DNA from: JOPF136 sp963773835
GTDB lineage: Bacteria > Acidobacteriota > Terriglobia > Acidiferrales > UBA7541
Reading direction: 5' to 3'
DNA: 64,000 nt
NCBI GenBank assembly: GCA_963773835.1
Contig: CAVZCQ010000001.1
Span: 248,001-312,000 of the forward strand
Shown here piece after piece: positions 41,243 to 49,781 of this stretch. The notes below the pieces were generated by a model that saw only the letters and a list, made by a program, of their open reading frames with translations, had not been told where the DNA came from and did no database searches. The position numbers were made by a program, and so were the translations under genes. Positions within the stretch are counted from its first letter, which is position 1, and each line of letters starts with the position of its first letter.

Positions 41243-42604
41243 CTACGTGCGCGCGAGTTCCTCGTAGAAATGCGCCACAGCCTTGATCCCGCCGAAATAA
41301 TTCTCCAGCGACATGTGCTCGTCGGGAGCGTGCGCGTTTTCGTCGGGCAGGCCGAAGCCCAATAGGACGCAGGGAATCTTGAAGGCGTCGTGCATGTCGG
41401 TGACAAACGGGATGGAGCCCCCTTCGCGGATGAACACCGCCTTCTTCCCGAATCCCTTCTCGAGAGCGCGGTGCGCCGCCTCGAAGTACGGATGGTGGTA
41501 GGGAGCGACCCAGGGCTTTCCGGAGCTGAGCACTTCAAGTTTGCAGGTGACCGTCTTGGGCAACAGGTGGCGGATGTACTTTTCCACCTGCTTCACGATT
41601 TTCTCCGGCTTCTGGTTGGGCACCAGGCGCGTGGAAAACTTCGCCCACGCTTTTGCCGGGATCACCGTCTTGGCGCCTTCGCCCATGTATCCGCCCCAGA
41701 TGCCGTTCAGTTCCAGCGTGGGCCGGCACCAGAGCTGCTCCACCACCGAGTAGCCCTTCTCTCCCGCCAGCCCCGGAGCGCCCACGTGCCTCTTGAAATC
41801 GCTCATCTTCCAGGGCAGCCCATTGAGCGCCTTGCGTTCGGTCCTGCTGAGCGTGGCCACATCGTCGTAGAAGCCGGGAACGGTGACGTGAAAGTTCTTG
41901 TCGTGCATCTTGGCAAACAGCTCGGCCAGGATGGTCAGTGGATTCGGCACCGCCCCGCCGAACACGCCGGAGTGCAGGTCCTGCGCCGGGCCGCTCAGCT
42001 CGATCTGGTAATAGTTCAGTCCGCGAAGGCCGTAGGTCACCGAAGGGACGCCCGCCGCAAGCATGCTCGTGTCCGAAACCACCAGAACATCCGCCCGCAG
42101 CCGCTCCTTGCTGTTTCTCACAAAGTCGTAGAGCGCCGCCCCGCCCACTTCTTCCTCGCCCTCGATGATCACTTTCACGTTCACCGGCAGCCGCCCTTCC
42201 GTTGTCTTCAGGGCCTCGAATGCCGCCAGATGGATATGCACCTGGCCCTTGTCGTCCGCGGTGCCCCGGCCGTAGAGATTTCCGCCGCGCACGGCCGGTT
42301 CAAACGCCGGACTGGTCCACAGATTGTCAGGCTCGGACGGCTGTACATCGTAATGTCCATAAAACAGGACAGTGGGTTTGCCGGGCACTTGACGGGTCTC
42401 GGCGAAAACCAGCGGATGACCCTTGGTGGGAATCACCTCGACGGAATCGAACTGTCTGCGCAGCTTTTCGGCCACCCAGCGGGCCGCGCGCTCCACGTCC
42501 GCTTTGTGTTCCGATTGCGTGCTGATGCTCGGGATTCTCAGAAATTCGACGAGTTCCGCCAGGTTGGCGTCACGGCGCGACTCGATGTATTCGATAGGGG
42601 TCAT
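41243..42604 (-). CDS. M20-family dipeptidase
   Basis: The 453-residue protein is a zinc aminoacylase/dipeptidase: VLFYGHYDVQP (first His and Asp), YGRGTADDKGQ (bridging Asp), IEGEEEVGG (catalytic Glu and ligand Glu) and DTSMLAAGVPSVTYGLRGL. The dimerisation domain lies in the middle and the last ligand His in PDEHMSLENY. It should hydrolyse di- or tripeptides in the cytoplasm; there is no signal peptide. The exact substrate is not evident, but its relatives include carnosinase-like CNDP-type dipeptidases. Confidence 0.92.
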   Translation of the reverse strand: MTPIEYIESRRDANLAELVEFLRIPSISTQSEHKADVERAARWVAEKLRRQFDSVEVIPTKGHPLVFAETRQVPGKPTVLFYGHYDVQPSEPDNLWTSPAFEPAVRGGNLYGRGTADDKGQVHIHLAAFEALKTTEGRLPVNVKVIIEGEEEVGGAALYDFVRNSKERLRADVLVVSDTSMLAAGVPSVTYGLRGLNYYQIELSGPAQDLHSGVFGGAVPNPLTILAELFAKMHDKNFHVTVPGFYDDVATLSRTERKALNGLPWKMSDFKRHVGAPGLAGEKGYSVVEQLWCRPTLELNGIWGGYMGEGAKTVIPAKAWAKFSTRLVPNQKPEKIVKQVEKYIRHLLPKTVTCKLEVLSSGKPWVAPYHHPYFEAAHRALEKGFGKKAVFIREGGSIPFVTDMHDAFKIPCVLLGFGLPDENAHAPDEHMSLENYFGGIKAVAHFYEELART

Positions 42605-42809
42605 CCCGGATCTGCTCCTTGGTTAGGGGCCCTGGGCGGGCAAGGCGTCAATTCTACGCATCGTGCTCCCATCGCTGCAAGTGGGCTGGCGAGGTTTGCT
42701 ACACCAGCCTGCAACAGCATGATTCAGGAACGCCCCCGGTGGTGGAATTCGGGCTGCAGCGGGAGGGCGGCATTGACGCCACTCCGCGCTTGGGGCAGGA
42801 TACCCGCGT

Positions 42810-43175
42810 ATGGCCACTTCCGAAGCCGAGAATAAGAGGCGCAGCTCGCGGGTGTTTGCCCGCATGCACGTGCGCGCCGCAGGACGCGATACCCGCGGTC
42901 ACAAGTTCACCAAGCAGGCGGAGACCATCGTGATCAATGCCCATGGGGCGTTGCTCTATCTCGACGCGGAGATGGACATGGGATCGCTGGTCACCTTGCG
43001 CAGCCCGGCCACCGAGGAGGACCAGGAGAGCCGCGTGGTATACATCGGAGGCGCGTCAGAGCGCGGCCTGCGGCTCGGACTCGAATTTGTTTCTCCGGCG
43101 CCGCACTTCTGGGGCATCGAATTCCCGCCGTCGGACTGGAGGGCGCCCGTTCCGCCCCCAGCGCCTGCCGCCTGA
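42810..43175 (+). CDS. PilZ-like domain protein
   Basis: The 121-residue protein begins with RRSSRVFARMHVR, resembling the RxxxR c-di-GMP motif, continues with ETIVINAHGALLYLDAEMDM (the position of the D/NxSxxG motif, here NAHGA) and ends LRLGLEFVSPAPHFWGIEFPP. The PilZ fold is likely, but the second binding motif is altered, so c-di-GMP binding is doubtful. It stands alone between the divergent dipeptidase gene and the desaturase. Confidence 0.7.
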   Translation: MATSEAENKRRSSRVFARMHVRAAGRDTRGHKFTKQAETIVINAHGALLYLDAEMDMGSLVTLRSPATEEDQESRVVYIGGASERGLRLGLEFVSPAPHFWGIEFPPSDWRAPVPPPAPAA

Positions 43176-43306
43176 ATCTCCTTCCGCTTCTTCACCCGGC
43201 GCCCGGGATGAAAAATCAGCCCCGCCTCTTCGGCTGTATGTTTCTTTCCGACGCAGCTTCCGGCTTACGGCTTGTTCCGCGGCGAGCCCGGACTTAGGAT
43301 TCAGGA

Positions 43307-44308
43307 ATGGCGGTTGTGGCGCACCTTTCAGAAATGGCCGGACAGGGTCCTTACGTGCCATATCGCCGGGCGTTGCTCTCCCCCGCCCAAATCCGGGAAA
43401 TGAGCACGCCGCGGCCCGCGCGCGCGATAGCGGACGCGGCGGTGTGCTGGGCGTGGATTCTGGCTGCGTTTGCCCTGGTGGCGCTGCACCCCGCGTGGTG
43501 GACCGTGTTGCTCGCGTTTCCGGTGATCGGCAACCGCTACTACGCCCTGTTCATCATCGGCCACGACGGCATGCACCGCAGGCTGTTCCCCACCATCGCG
43601 CGCAATGACCTGTGGAATGATCTCCTGGTCCTGGGGCCCATCGGGGCGATTACGCGCATCAACAACCGCAATCACCTGGCCCACCATTTGCGCCTCGCCT
43701 CGCCCGACGATCCCGACCGGCACAAACACGCCTGCTTCAATAAAGCGGAACGCCTGCCTTTTGTGGGCTACCTTTCCGGGCTGCTGAGCGTGTGGAGGTC
43801 TGTGCGTGCCGTGTTCGTCACGCGCGGGCGGCGGGATGCGCAGGCACGGGCTGCCGCCGGATTGCAGGAGGGTTACCGGCTGCGCGATGTGCTGATCCTG
43901 GCGGGCTGGTTTGTGGGGCTGGCCGGCGGGTTGACGTGGAGCATCGGCTGGTGGGCCTATCCGGTCCTGTGGCTGGCGCCCGTGTACGTCTTCATGTTCC
44001 TGTGCGACAACTTCCGCTCGTTTGCCGAGCACAGCCATCCGGAAGCGGACCGGCTGGCGGACCAGCACCGGCTGATCACCTACAGCAGCAATCCGCTCGA
44101 GCGAATGCTGGTGGCTCCGATGAACATGAACTATCACGCCGCCCACCATCTATGGCCTTCCATCCCGTACTACAACCTGCCGCTGGTTGACCGCATGATC
44201 CGGGACCATGCGGGGGCCGCCGGAATGGAATGGCGCGGGTCGTATTTTTCTTATCTCGCCACCTATTGGTTGGCGTTGCCCATCGCCGAGTGCAAGCAGG
44301 GGCGATGA
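43307..44308 (+). CDS. Membrane fatty-acid desaturase
   Basis: The 333-residue membrane protein carries the three histidine boxes of the diiron desaturase/hydroxylase superfamily: GHDGMHRRLF, NNRNHLAHHLRL and NYHAAHHLWP. About four membrane segments are seen (from VCWAWILAAFALVALHP). It would desaturate or hydroxylate a lipid acyl chain in the inner membrane using a redox carrier. Its stop overlaps the ATG of a methyltransferase gene, so the two are translated together. Confidence 0.88.
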   Translation: MAVVAHLSEMAGQGPYVPYRRALLSPAQIREMSTPRPARAIADAAVCWAWILAAFALVALHPAWWTVLLAFPVIGNRYYALFIIGHDGMHRRLFPTIARNDLWNDLLVLGPIGAITRINNRNHLAHHLRLASPDDPDRHKHACFNKAERLPFVGYLSGLLSVWRSVRAVFVTRGRRDAQARAAAGLQEGYRLRDVLILAGWFVGLAGGLTWSIGWWAYPVLWLAPVYVFMFLCDNFRSFAEHSHPEADRLADQHRLITYSSNPLERMLVAPMNMNYHAAHHLWPSIPYYNLPLVDRMIRDHAGAAGMEWRGSYFSYLATYWLALPIAECKQGR

Positions 44309-45345
44309 GCGCGACCGTCGTCTCCGCGCAGGATATCGCGCCGCCCGAAGAGTTCTTGCACCCGCCGCGCCCTTCGATAGACACGGAGGAGGTTCCGGCG
44401 TGTCCCGTGTGCCGCGGAGCGCGGTTCGAGGAGTTCGCGGCCGGATACGATTATGAGCTTCTGACCTGCGCCAACCGTTGGCGCTTCGTCGAGTGCGCTC
44501 GGTGCGGCCACGTGTGGTTGAATCCGCGGCCGGCCATCGCCGCGCTCGGCGTCATCTATCCTTCCACCTACTACGCGTACAACTACGAGCGGATCAATCC
44601 CGTCGCACGGCGAGCGAAAGAGCTCCTCGATGGGAGGAAAATGGCCGGAATCCTCCGCCATTGCCGGGCGCAGCCGCGCTCATATCTGGATGTCGGATGC
44701 GGCGACGGACGTTTCCTGCGCCTCATGGAAAGCCGTGGAGTGCCGCGCGCGGCGCTCTACGGGCTGGAGCTGGGCCGCAGCGTGGTCGCCTCGCTGCGCG
44801 AACGCGGATACACCGGAGTGTTCTGCGAGCGCGCGGAGGATGCTGCCAGCCTGCCCGAAGGCGGCATCGATCTCGTCACCATGTTTCACGTGATCGAGCA
44901 CGTGGATAATCCCGGAGCGGTCGTCGGCCGGATTCGCCGCTGGTTGTCACCGGGAGGTGTGCTGGCTCTGGAGACGCCCAATCTGGACAGCCTGGATGCC
45001 CGCATGTTCTGCCGGACGTATTGGGGCGGATACCACATCCCGCGGCACTGGAACCTGTTCACGCCCAAAACGCTGGGAAGGCTGCTGGAGGATAACGGCT
45101 TGGAGGTTGTCTCGACAGTGTTTCAAACCGGCCATTCCTTCTGGATGTATTCGCTGCATCACCTGGTGCGGTTCGGGCGGGGGTCGCGGCCGCGCGCCGG
45201 GGCGTGGTTCGATCCCACGAGAAGCCTCTTCGGGGTCGCAGCGTTCACCGCGTTCGACCTGATCCGCGGGCGACTCGGGTGCAAGACCTCTGCGATGCTG
45301 GTGATCTGCCGCAAATCTGCGGAGGCAGGAGGCCGCTTCACGTAG
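44305..45345 (+). CDS. Class I SAM-dependent methyltransferase with N-terminal zinc-ribbon-like motif
   Basis: The 346-residue protein starts at ATG 44305, overlapping the desaturase stop. It has CPVCRG and CARCGHVWLNPRP near residues 33-75, then a Methyltransf_23-type Rossmann domain (YLDVGCGDGRFLRL, LVTMFHVIEHVDNPG, LSPGGVLALETPN). The Cys pairs with GHVWLNPRP are common in methyltransferases acting on polysaccharide or lipid headgroups. Coupling to a desaturase suggests lipid modification, but the substrate is unknown. Confidence 0.85.
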   Translation: MSATVVSAQDIAPPEEFLHPPRPSIDTEEVPACPVCRGARFEEFAAGYDYELLTCANRWRFVECARCGHVWLNPRPAIAALGVIYPSTYYAYNYERINPVARRAKELLDGRKMAGILRHCRAQPRSYLDVGCGDGRFLRLMESRGVPRAALYGLELGRSVVASLRERGYTGVFCERAEDAASLPEGGIDLVTMFHVIEHVDNPGAVVGRIRRWLSPGGVLALETPNLDSLDARMFCRTYWGGYHIPRHWNLFTPKTLGRLLEDNGLEVVSTVFQTGHSFWMYSLHHLVRFGRGSRPRAGAWFDPTRSLFGVAAFTAFDLIRGRLGCKTSAMLVICRKSAEAGGRFT

Positions 45346-45400
45346 CGAACAGGAAAACGCGGTGCGTGCCGGATTCGAGAGGCGCGTTTCGCGCGGGAGG

Positions 45401-47872
45401 CTACTCGTAGCGCACGGCGGTGAGCGGATCCACGCGCGTGGCGCGCCGCGCCGGGACGTAGCAGGCTACGAACGCAATGGCCGCGAGCAGCGCCGCGGTG
45501 CCTGCAAGGATTACGGGGTCGGTGCCCTTCAGGCCGTAGAGCATGGGGGCCAGAACGGGAGAGAGGATGAAAACGCCGGTTATCAGACCGGCTCCGATTC
45601 CCGCCAGCGCGAGCGTCATGCCCTGCCGGACGACCAGGTGGAGGACGTCCTCCGGCTGCGCGCCCAGCGCCATGCGAATCCCGAGGTCGTGAGTTTGCTG
45701 GGTCACGGAGTAGGACATGACACCGTAGATTCCCACCGCAGAGAGAGCTGTGGCGAGCGCCGCGAAGAAACCCACCAGTGACATGTTCAGGCGGCGGCGG
45801 GACGCCAGCGCCTCGACGTAGTCCTCCATGGTCCTGACTTCTGAGATGGGCTGGTCTTTGTCCACGGCCTCGACTTCGCGCCGCACCGCGGCCGCCAGTC
45901 CCATTGGGTTCGCGGCGGTGCGGACCACCAGGCGCATCAGCGGCGAGGGATTCTGCAGGTAGGGGACGTAGAAGATGGGAGCTTTCGCTTCCCCCACGTC
46001 GTTTTCCGTCGTGTCGCCCACCACGCCGGCAATCGTGAGCCAGGAGTCGCGCAGGACAGGAGAGAAAGCGGTGCGTCCTTCCGGCAGGAAGCGCAACTGC
46101 TTGCCGACGGGGTTCTCGTCGCGGAAAAAGTGGCGGGCCAGGGCGGAATTGACCACGGCCACGCCTGCTCCCTGCTGCGCATCGGATTCGGAGAATTCGC
46201 GGCCTTTCAACAGGGGAATTCCCATGGTGGAGAAGTAGGCGGCATCCACCACACGGAATTGGGCGCTCTGCTCCTCGCCACGGGGCAGCGGCGCCGCTCC
46301 GGCGATTTCGAAGTTGGCGTATCCGCGCCACCCGGTCAGCGGCAGGTAGTCGATCATGGCCGCCGACTCGACGCCAGGAAGGGCGCGCACCCGCTCGCCC
46401 ACCTGGCGGAAGAAGGAAACGAACTGCGCGGGGTCGCTGTAGCGGTAGGCGGGCAGGCTGAGCTGCGCGGTCAGAAGATTGCGCGGGTCGAATCCCAGGT
46501 TTTCCGAGAGCACGTTCAGAAAGCTCCGTGTCAAAAGTCCTGCGCCGACCAGCAGCAGAAGCGAGACCGCCACCTCCACGACCACCAGCAGGCTCCGCAG
46601 GCGTTTTCCGCGCCGGCTGCCCGCCGAGCCTCGCCCGCCTTCCTTCAGCGCCTCGCTCAGACTCGCCCGCGAGATCTGGAAGGCGGGAGCGAGCCCGAAG
46701 AGGATTCCGGTGAGGATCGAAACCACCAGCGTAAACAGCAGAACATCCGCATCAATGCGGATCGTGCGCGCATAAGGGATTTCATACAGGCTGCCCGCAG
46801 CGGGCAGAAACAGCGGAAGCAGTCTCAGACCTCCGAAGGCGAGCAGCAGCCCGATGGCCCCGCCGCTGATGCCCAGCAGCACGCTTTCGGTCAGCAGTTG
46901 CAGCAGCAGCCGCGCGCGCCCGGCCCCCAGCGAAGCGCGCACAGCCATTTCGCGCTCGCGGGAGGTGGCGCGGGAGAGGAGCAGGTTGGCGATATTGACG
47001 CAGGCGATCAGCAGCACCAGCCCGGCCACCGCCAGCAGCATCTCCAGCGCGGGACGCAGTGCGCGAGTGGCCTCGGCGTGCATGGCCGCCACGCGAACGT
47101 CGGCGCCCTTATCGATGCCGGGATACTCCTGCTGGAGCTGGCGGGCGATGGTCTTCATTTCCGTCTCCGCCCGGGCCACGCTCACGCCGCGCCGCAGCCG
47201 CCCGAAGACGATCAGCACGTGCTGCTCGCGGGCGGGATTGCCGCGATCGAAAGTGAACGGCAGCCACAGGTCGTACTGCCAGCCGGCATTGCCCCAGAGA
47301 TTGAAATTGGCAGGCAGGACTCCGATCACGCTGTAGGGTTTGTCGTCCAGGGAGATGGTGCGGCCCAGGACGTCGGCGCTGCCGCCGAAATGCTCCTGCC
47401 AAAAACGGTAGCTGAGGATGGCGACCTGCCCCTTGCCGGGTTGCTCTTCCTCAGGGCGGAGGGAGCGGCCCAGAACCGGTGTCACCTGGAACAGGTCGAA
47501 GAAGTTCGCGGTAACGCGGGCGCCCCATACCTGTTCCGGCTCGGCCGCTCCGGCGAAGTAGTAATAGCCCGCCGACCATCCGGCCAGTTGCTCGAAAGAA
47601 TGATTGCGCTCGCGCCAGTCCAGAAACTCTCCCGGAGAGGCCTCGCCGCGGGTGATATTGCGGCGCGCGTCCGTTTTCCGGACCATGACGATTTGGGAGG
47701 AATCGGCGAAGGGCAGGGGACGGAGCAGGACGGTGTTGACCACGCTGAAAATGGCGGTGTTGGCGCCAATCCCCAGCCCCAGGGTGATGAGCGCCACCGC
47801 CGTGAAGGCAGGATTCCGCCACAGCGTCCGCAGGCCGATCTTCAGGTCCCGCCAGAAGTAGTCTCCGCCCAT
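45401..47872 (-). CDS. MacB/FtsX-like ABC transporter permease of the ADOP type
   Basis: The 823-residue protein has the architecture of acidobacterial duplicated orphan permeases: a first membrane segment (AVALITLGLGIGANTAIFSV), a MacB periplasmic domain, an FtsX block (LIACVNIANLLLSRATSRER), a second membrane segment (LLVVVEVAVSLLLLVGAGLL), a second periplasmic domain and a final FtsX block (GVMSYSVTQQTHDLGIRMAL). No ATPase gene is adjacent. Members are thought to work with MacB-type ATPases in mechanotransmission or export. No PadR regulator precedes it, although many ADOP genes have one. Confidence 0.92.
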   Translation of the reverse strand: MGGDYFWRDLKIGLRTLWRNPAFTAVALITLGLGIGANTAIFSVVNTVLLRPLPFADSSQIVMVRKTDARRNITRGEASPGEFLDWRERNHSFEQLAGWSAGYYYFAGAAEPEQVWGARVTANFFDLFQVTPVLGRSLRPEEEQPGKGQVAILSYRFWQEHFGGSADVLGRTISLDDKPYSVIGVLPANFNLWGNAGWQYDLWLPFTFDRGNPAREQHVLIVFGRLRRGVSVARAETEMKTIARQLQQEYPGIDKGADVRVAAMHAEATRALRPALEMLLAVAGLVLLIACVNIANLLLSRATSREREMAVRASLGAGRARLLLQLLTESVLLGISGGAIGLLLAFGGLRLLPLFLPAAGSLYEIPYARTIRIDADVLLFTLVVSILTGILFGLAPAFQISRASLSEALKEGGRGSAGSRRGKRLRSLLVVVEVAVSLLLLVGAGLLTRSFLNVLSENLGFDPRNLLTAQLSLPAYRYSDPAQFVSFFRQVGERVRALPGVESAAMIDYLPLTGWRGYANFEIAGAAPLPRGEEQSAQFRVVDAAYFSTMGIPLLKGREFSESDAQQGAGVAVVNSALARHFFRDENPVGKQLRFLPEGRTAFSPVLRDSWLTIAGVVGDTTENDVGEAKAPIFYVPYLQNPSPLMRLVVRTAANPMGLAAAVRREVEAVDKDQPISEVRTMEDYVEALASRRRLNMSLVGFFAALATALSAVGIYGVMSYSVTQQTHDLGIRMALGAQPEDVLHLVVRQGMTLALAGIGAGLITGVFILSPVLAPMLYGLKGTDPVILAGTAALLAAIAFVACYVPARRATRVDPLTAVRYE

Positions 47873-48402
47873 GCCTCAGCCCGCCCGCCGGTTGCGCGAG
47901 CATCCTCCTCCGGAACAAACCACGCGGTGCGGCAGATACTACTACACTTCGCGCGAAGACGCCGAGCCTGAATAATCGAAGTTGTGTATTACTGGAAAAG
48001 AAAGGCGGACGAGCTGGGATCCCGCCGGTCGTCACCCGTGCTACGCCGCAACGGTCAGGCAGAGTTCCCTTGGTTCGAGAGTCTGGCGCATTGCGTGCCG
48101 ACATTCCAGCCATTTCATCGTGTGCCGCGAGTTACAATTCCAAGTGGAGGAGTGGCCGAGGGAGGAACGAGAGCTTCAAGAGCAGATCACCCGCGCTTGT
48201 CACGCAAGTTCTTGCGAGAATTTGGTGACAGTCCTCGAGTTTCGGTCCCTCGCGCACATGAGTGTAACAAACTCAATCTAACTGGCCCCGTTCGTCACTT
48301 CCCAGAACGCCGTTTCTGGCCCGTGACCGGCACTTGTCCAGCGACCCGGCTAATCGGAAGTCGGCCTAGCTCTGTCGGGGCAGACGATGGACGCTATGAC
48401 AG
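47873..48402. other. Gene-free region before a secreted-protein gene
   Basis: No convincing gene is visible in these 530 bp; the open frames lack codon bias and family features. The one notable item is the tRNA-Ser-like fragment at 48131-48160. The stretch also contains GAATTTGGTGACAG, which resembles sequences just upstream of the intact tRNA-Ser. Confidence 0.4.
48131..48160 (+). repeat. Fragment matching the tRNA-Ser promoter and 5' end
   Basis: Thirty bases, GTTACAATTCCAAGT followed by GGAGGAGTGGCCGAG, match 25 of 30 positions at 49478-49507, which covers the upstream region and first 15 nt of the intact tRNA-Ser. The rest of a tRNA is absent. Confidence 0.65.
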
Positions 48403-49182
48403 CTACTTCACATGCTTAATCGTCCCGTCTGTTTGAACCATGTATATGCCGCTTTTGGTTCCGACGGTCTCCGGGAGAGGTTGTTTTTGGCGTACCACGT
48501 GGAAGACGTCAGTATCCTCGGGAACGTCGGTCAAAACGTGGGTGTGAAATCCCCCAGCGGGTTTTGACCCTGGCGGGGCTGAATGTTTGACCTCCAGAAT
48601 CGACTTATGTAGTTGGCGTGTTTCGATGATATTGACGCCATCGGCGGACACTAGATAACGCACGTCTCCGCCGAGTGGATAGACATCGGCCACGGTCTGC
48701 GCCGGCAAAACGTACACGTACAATTGGCCTGAGTCCTGCGGAAGAACATAGGCATTGTAGGGTCGCTTATCCAGGTGGGTGTTTTGCAGCGAGATTTCGA
48801 TTGCTTTGGCAGCAATATAAAAGAACCCGGTGTCCTTCTGCGGCGGGTCATAGGTTTTCACCGTGAATTGGTGCGATTCGCTGCCCTGAGTTGCTTCGTA
48901 CACAACCAAGAAAGCGTCCTTGGCCTCGTTGAATCTGCCAAAGACGACGACCCATCCTGCTTCGGTCTTCCTGGCGATGTATCTCCTCACGACTCCCTCA
49001 GCGGGCTTGAGGGCCAACACGGCGTCGGAGGCATGCCAGCACGCGGTGTCGTACTCCGCGAGCATTCGTCCTCGGGCAGTGATTGCTGCTAACTCCGAGT
49101 CAGTGAGTGGTTTGCTCTTCTGCGCCAACACTGAGGAACAACCAACGACAAGCGCGATAACCAGCGTCAAGAACCTTCGCAT
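48403..49182 (-). CDS. Secreted hypothetical protein
   Basis: The 259-residue product begins with a signal peptide (MRRFLTLVIALVVGCSSVLA), where the Cys may or may not be a lipobox. The mature part is strand-rich: ARKTEAGWVVVFGRFNEAKD, YNAYVLPQDSGQLYVYVLPA, PLGGDVRYLVSADGVNIIET and FHTHVLTDVPEDTDVFHV. No family is recognised. The FHTHVLTDVPEDTDVF stretch recalls a JAB-like HxH, but the other residues are not evident. The gene lies between the tRNA-Ser fragment and the intact tRNA-Ser. Confidence 0.6.
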   Translation of the reverse strand: MRRFLTLVIALVVGCSSVLAQKSKPLTDSELAAITARGRMLAEYDTACWHASDAVLALKPAEGVVRRYIARKTEAGWVVVFGRFNEAKDAFLVVYEATQGSESHQFTVKTYDPPQKDTGFFYIAAKAIEISLQNTHLDKRPYNAYVLPQDSGQLYVYVLPAQTVADVYPLGGDVRYLVSADGVNIIETRQLHKSILEVKHSAPPGSKPAGGFHTHVLTDVPEDTDVFHVVRQKQPLPETVGTKSGIYMVQTDGTIKHVK

Positions 49183-49492
49183 TCCTTCATCCTCCTGACT
49201 GGCGTGACTACGCGTTCGCTGTCCGAGAACTTCAGGAATTCTTAACACGAGAAATATATACCTTTACCTTGACATCGTGGCGGAGTGGTGATTACAGGAC
49301 AGCCTTCAGGGGCAAGGTTTCGGATCAACAGTTGGACACGGTGCCTGATTGACGCGCTTAAGCGTGCGGCGGTCGAACCCCCCGGGGATCGTAGTGACAA
49401 TTTGGTGACTGTGCGCCCCAGAATGCAGCACTCGAAACGCAAATTGTCACCAAACGCCTCGCTAAATGCTTTTGCAGGTTAGAATTAGAAAC

Positions 49493-49582
49493 GGAGGAGT
49501 GGCCGAGCGGCTTAAGGCGGCGGTCTTGAAAACCGTTAGGCCCGTGAGGGTCTCGGGGGTTCGAATCCCCCCTCCTCCGCCA
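49493..49582 (+). tRNA. tRNA-Ser (anticodon TGA)
   Basis: The 90-nt class II tRNA has acceptor GGAGGAG/CTCCTCC, anticodon loop CTTGAAA (anticodon TGA), a long variable arm (TTAGGCCCGTGAGGGTCTC), T-arm GGGGGTTCGAATCCCCC, discriminator G and an encoded CCA. A TAGAAT lies just upstream as a possible -10 element. Confidence 0.96.
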
Positions 49583-49781
49583 GCCTCTCCGGCCAGGAAA
49601 GGCTGCCCTCAGCATCCGACCAGGATGCTGACCCTGAGCGAGCGGAGCGAGTCGAAGGGTTCCTCACTTGTCTTCAGCACCCCGGTTCACCGGCGAAGGA
49701 CCCCTACCCCTACGGCATCTCTTCGATTGAATTCACGCCCGCACTGCGTTTCAAGTTCCGGAATGAGCGGAGAGGAATTTC

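Noticed and set aside
40217..41365. 382-codon plus-strand frame over the gene-free region and into the M20 gene
   Set aside because: The translation is low-complexity, spans palindromes and repeats, and runs antisense into the dipeptidase gene.
47984..48436. 150-codon plus-strand frame after the ADOP gene
   Set aside because: No family features or ribosome site, and it runs antisense into the secreted-protein gene.
49632..49659. CCCTGAGCGAGCGGAGCGAG-type repeat after tRNA-Ser
   Set aside because: A dispersed palindromic repeat common in environmental genomes; nothing specific to this locus.
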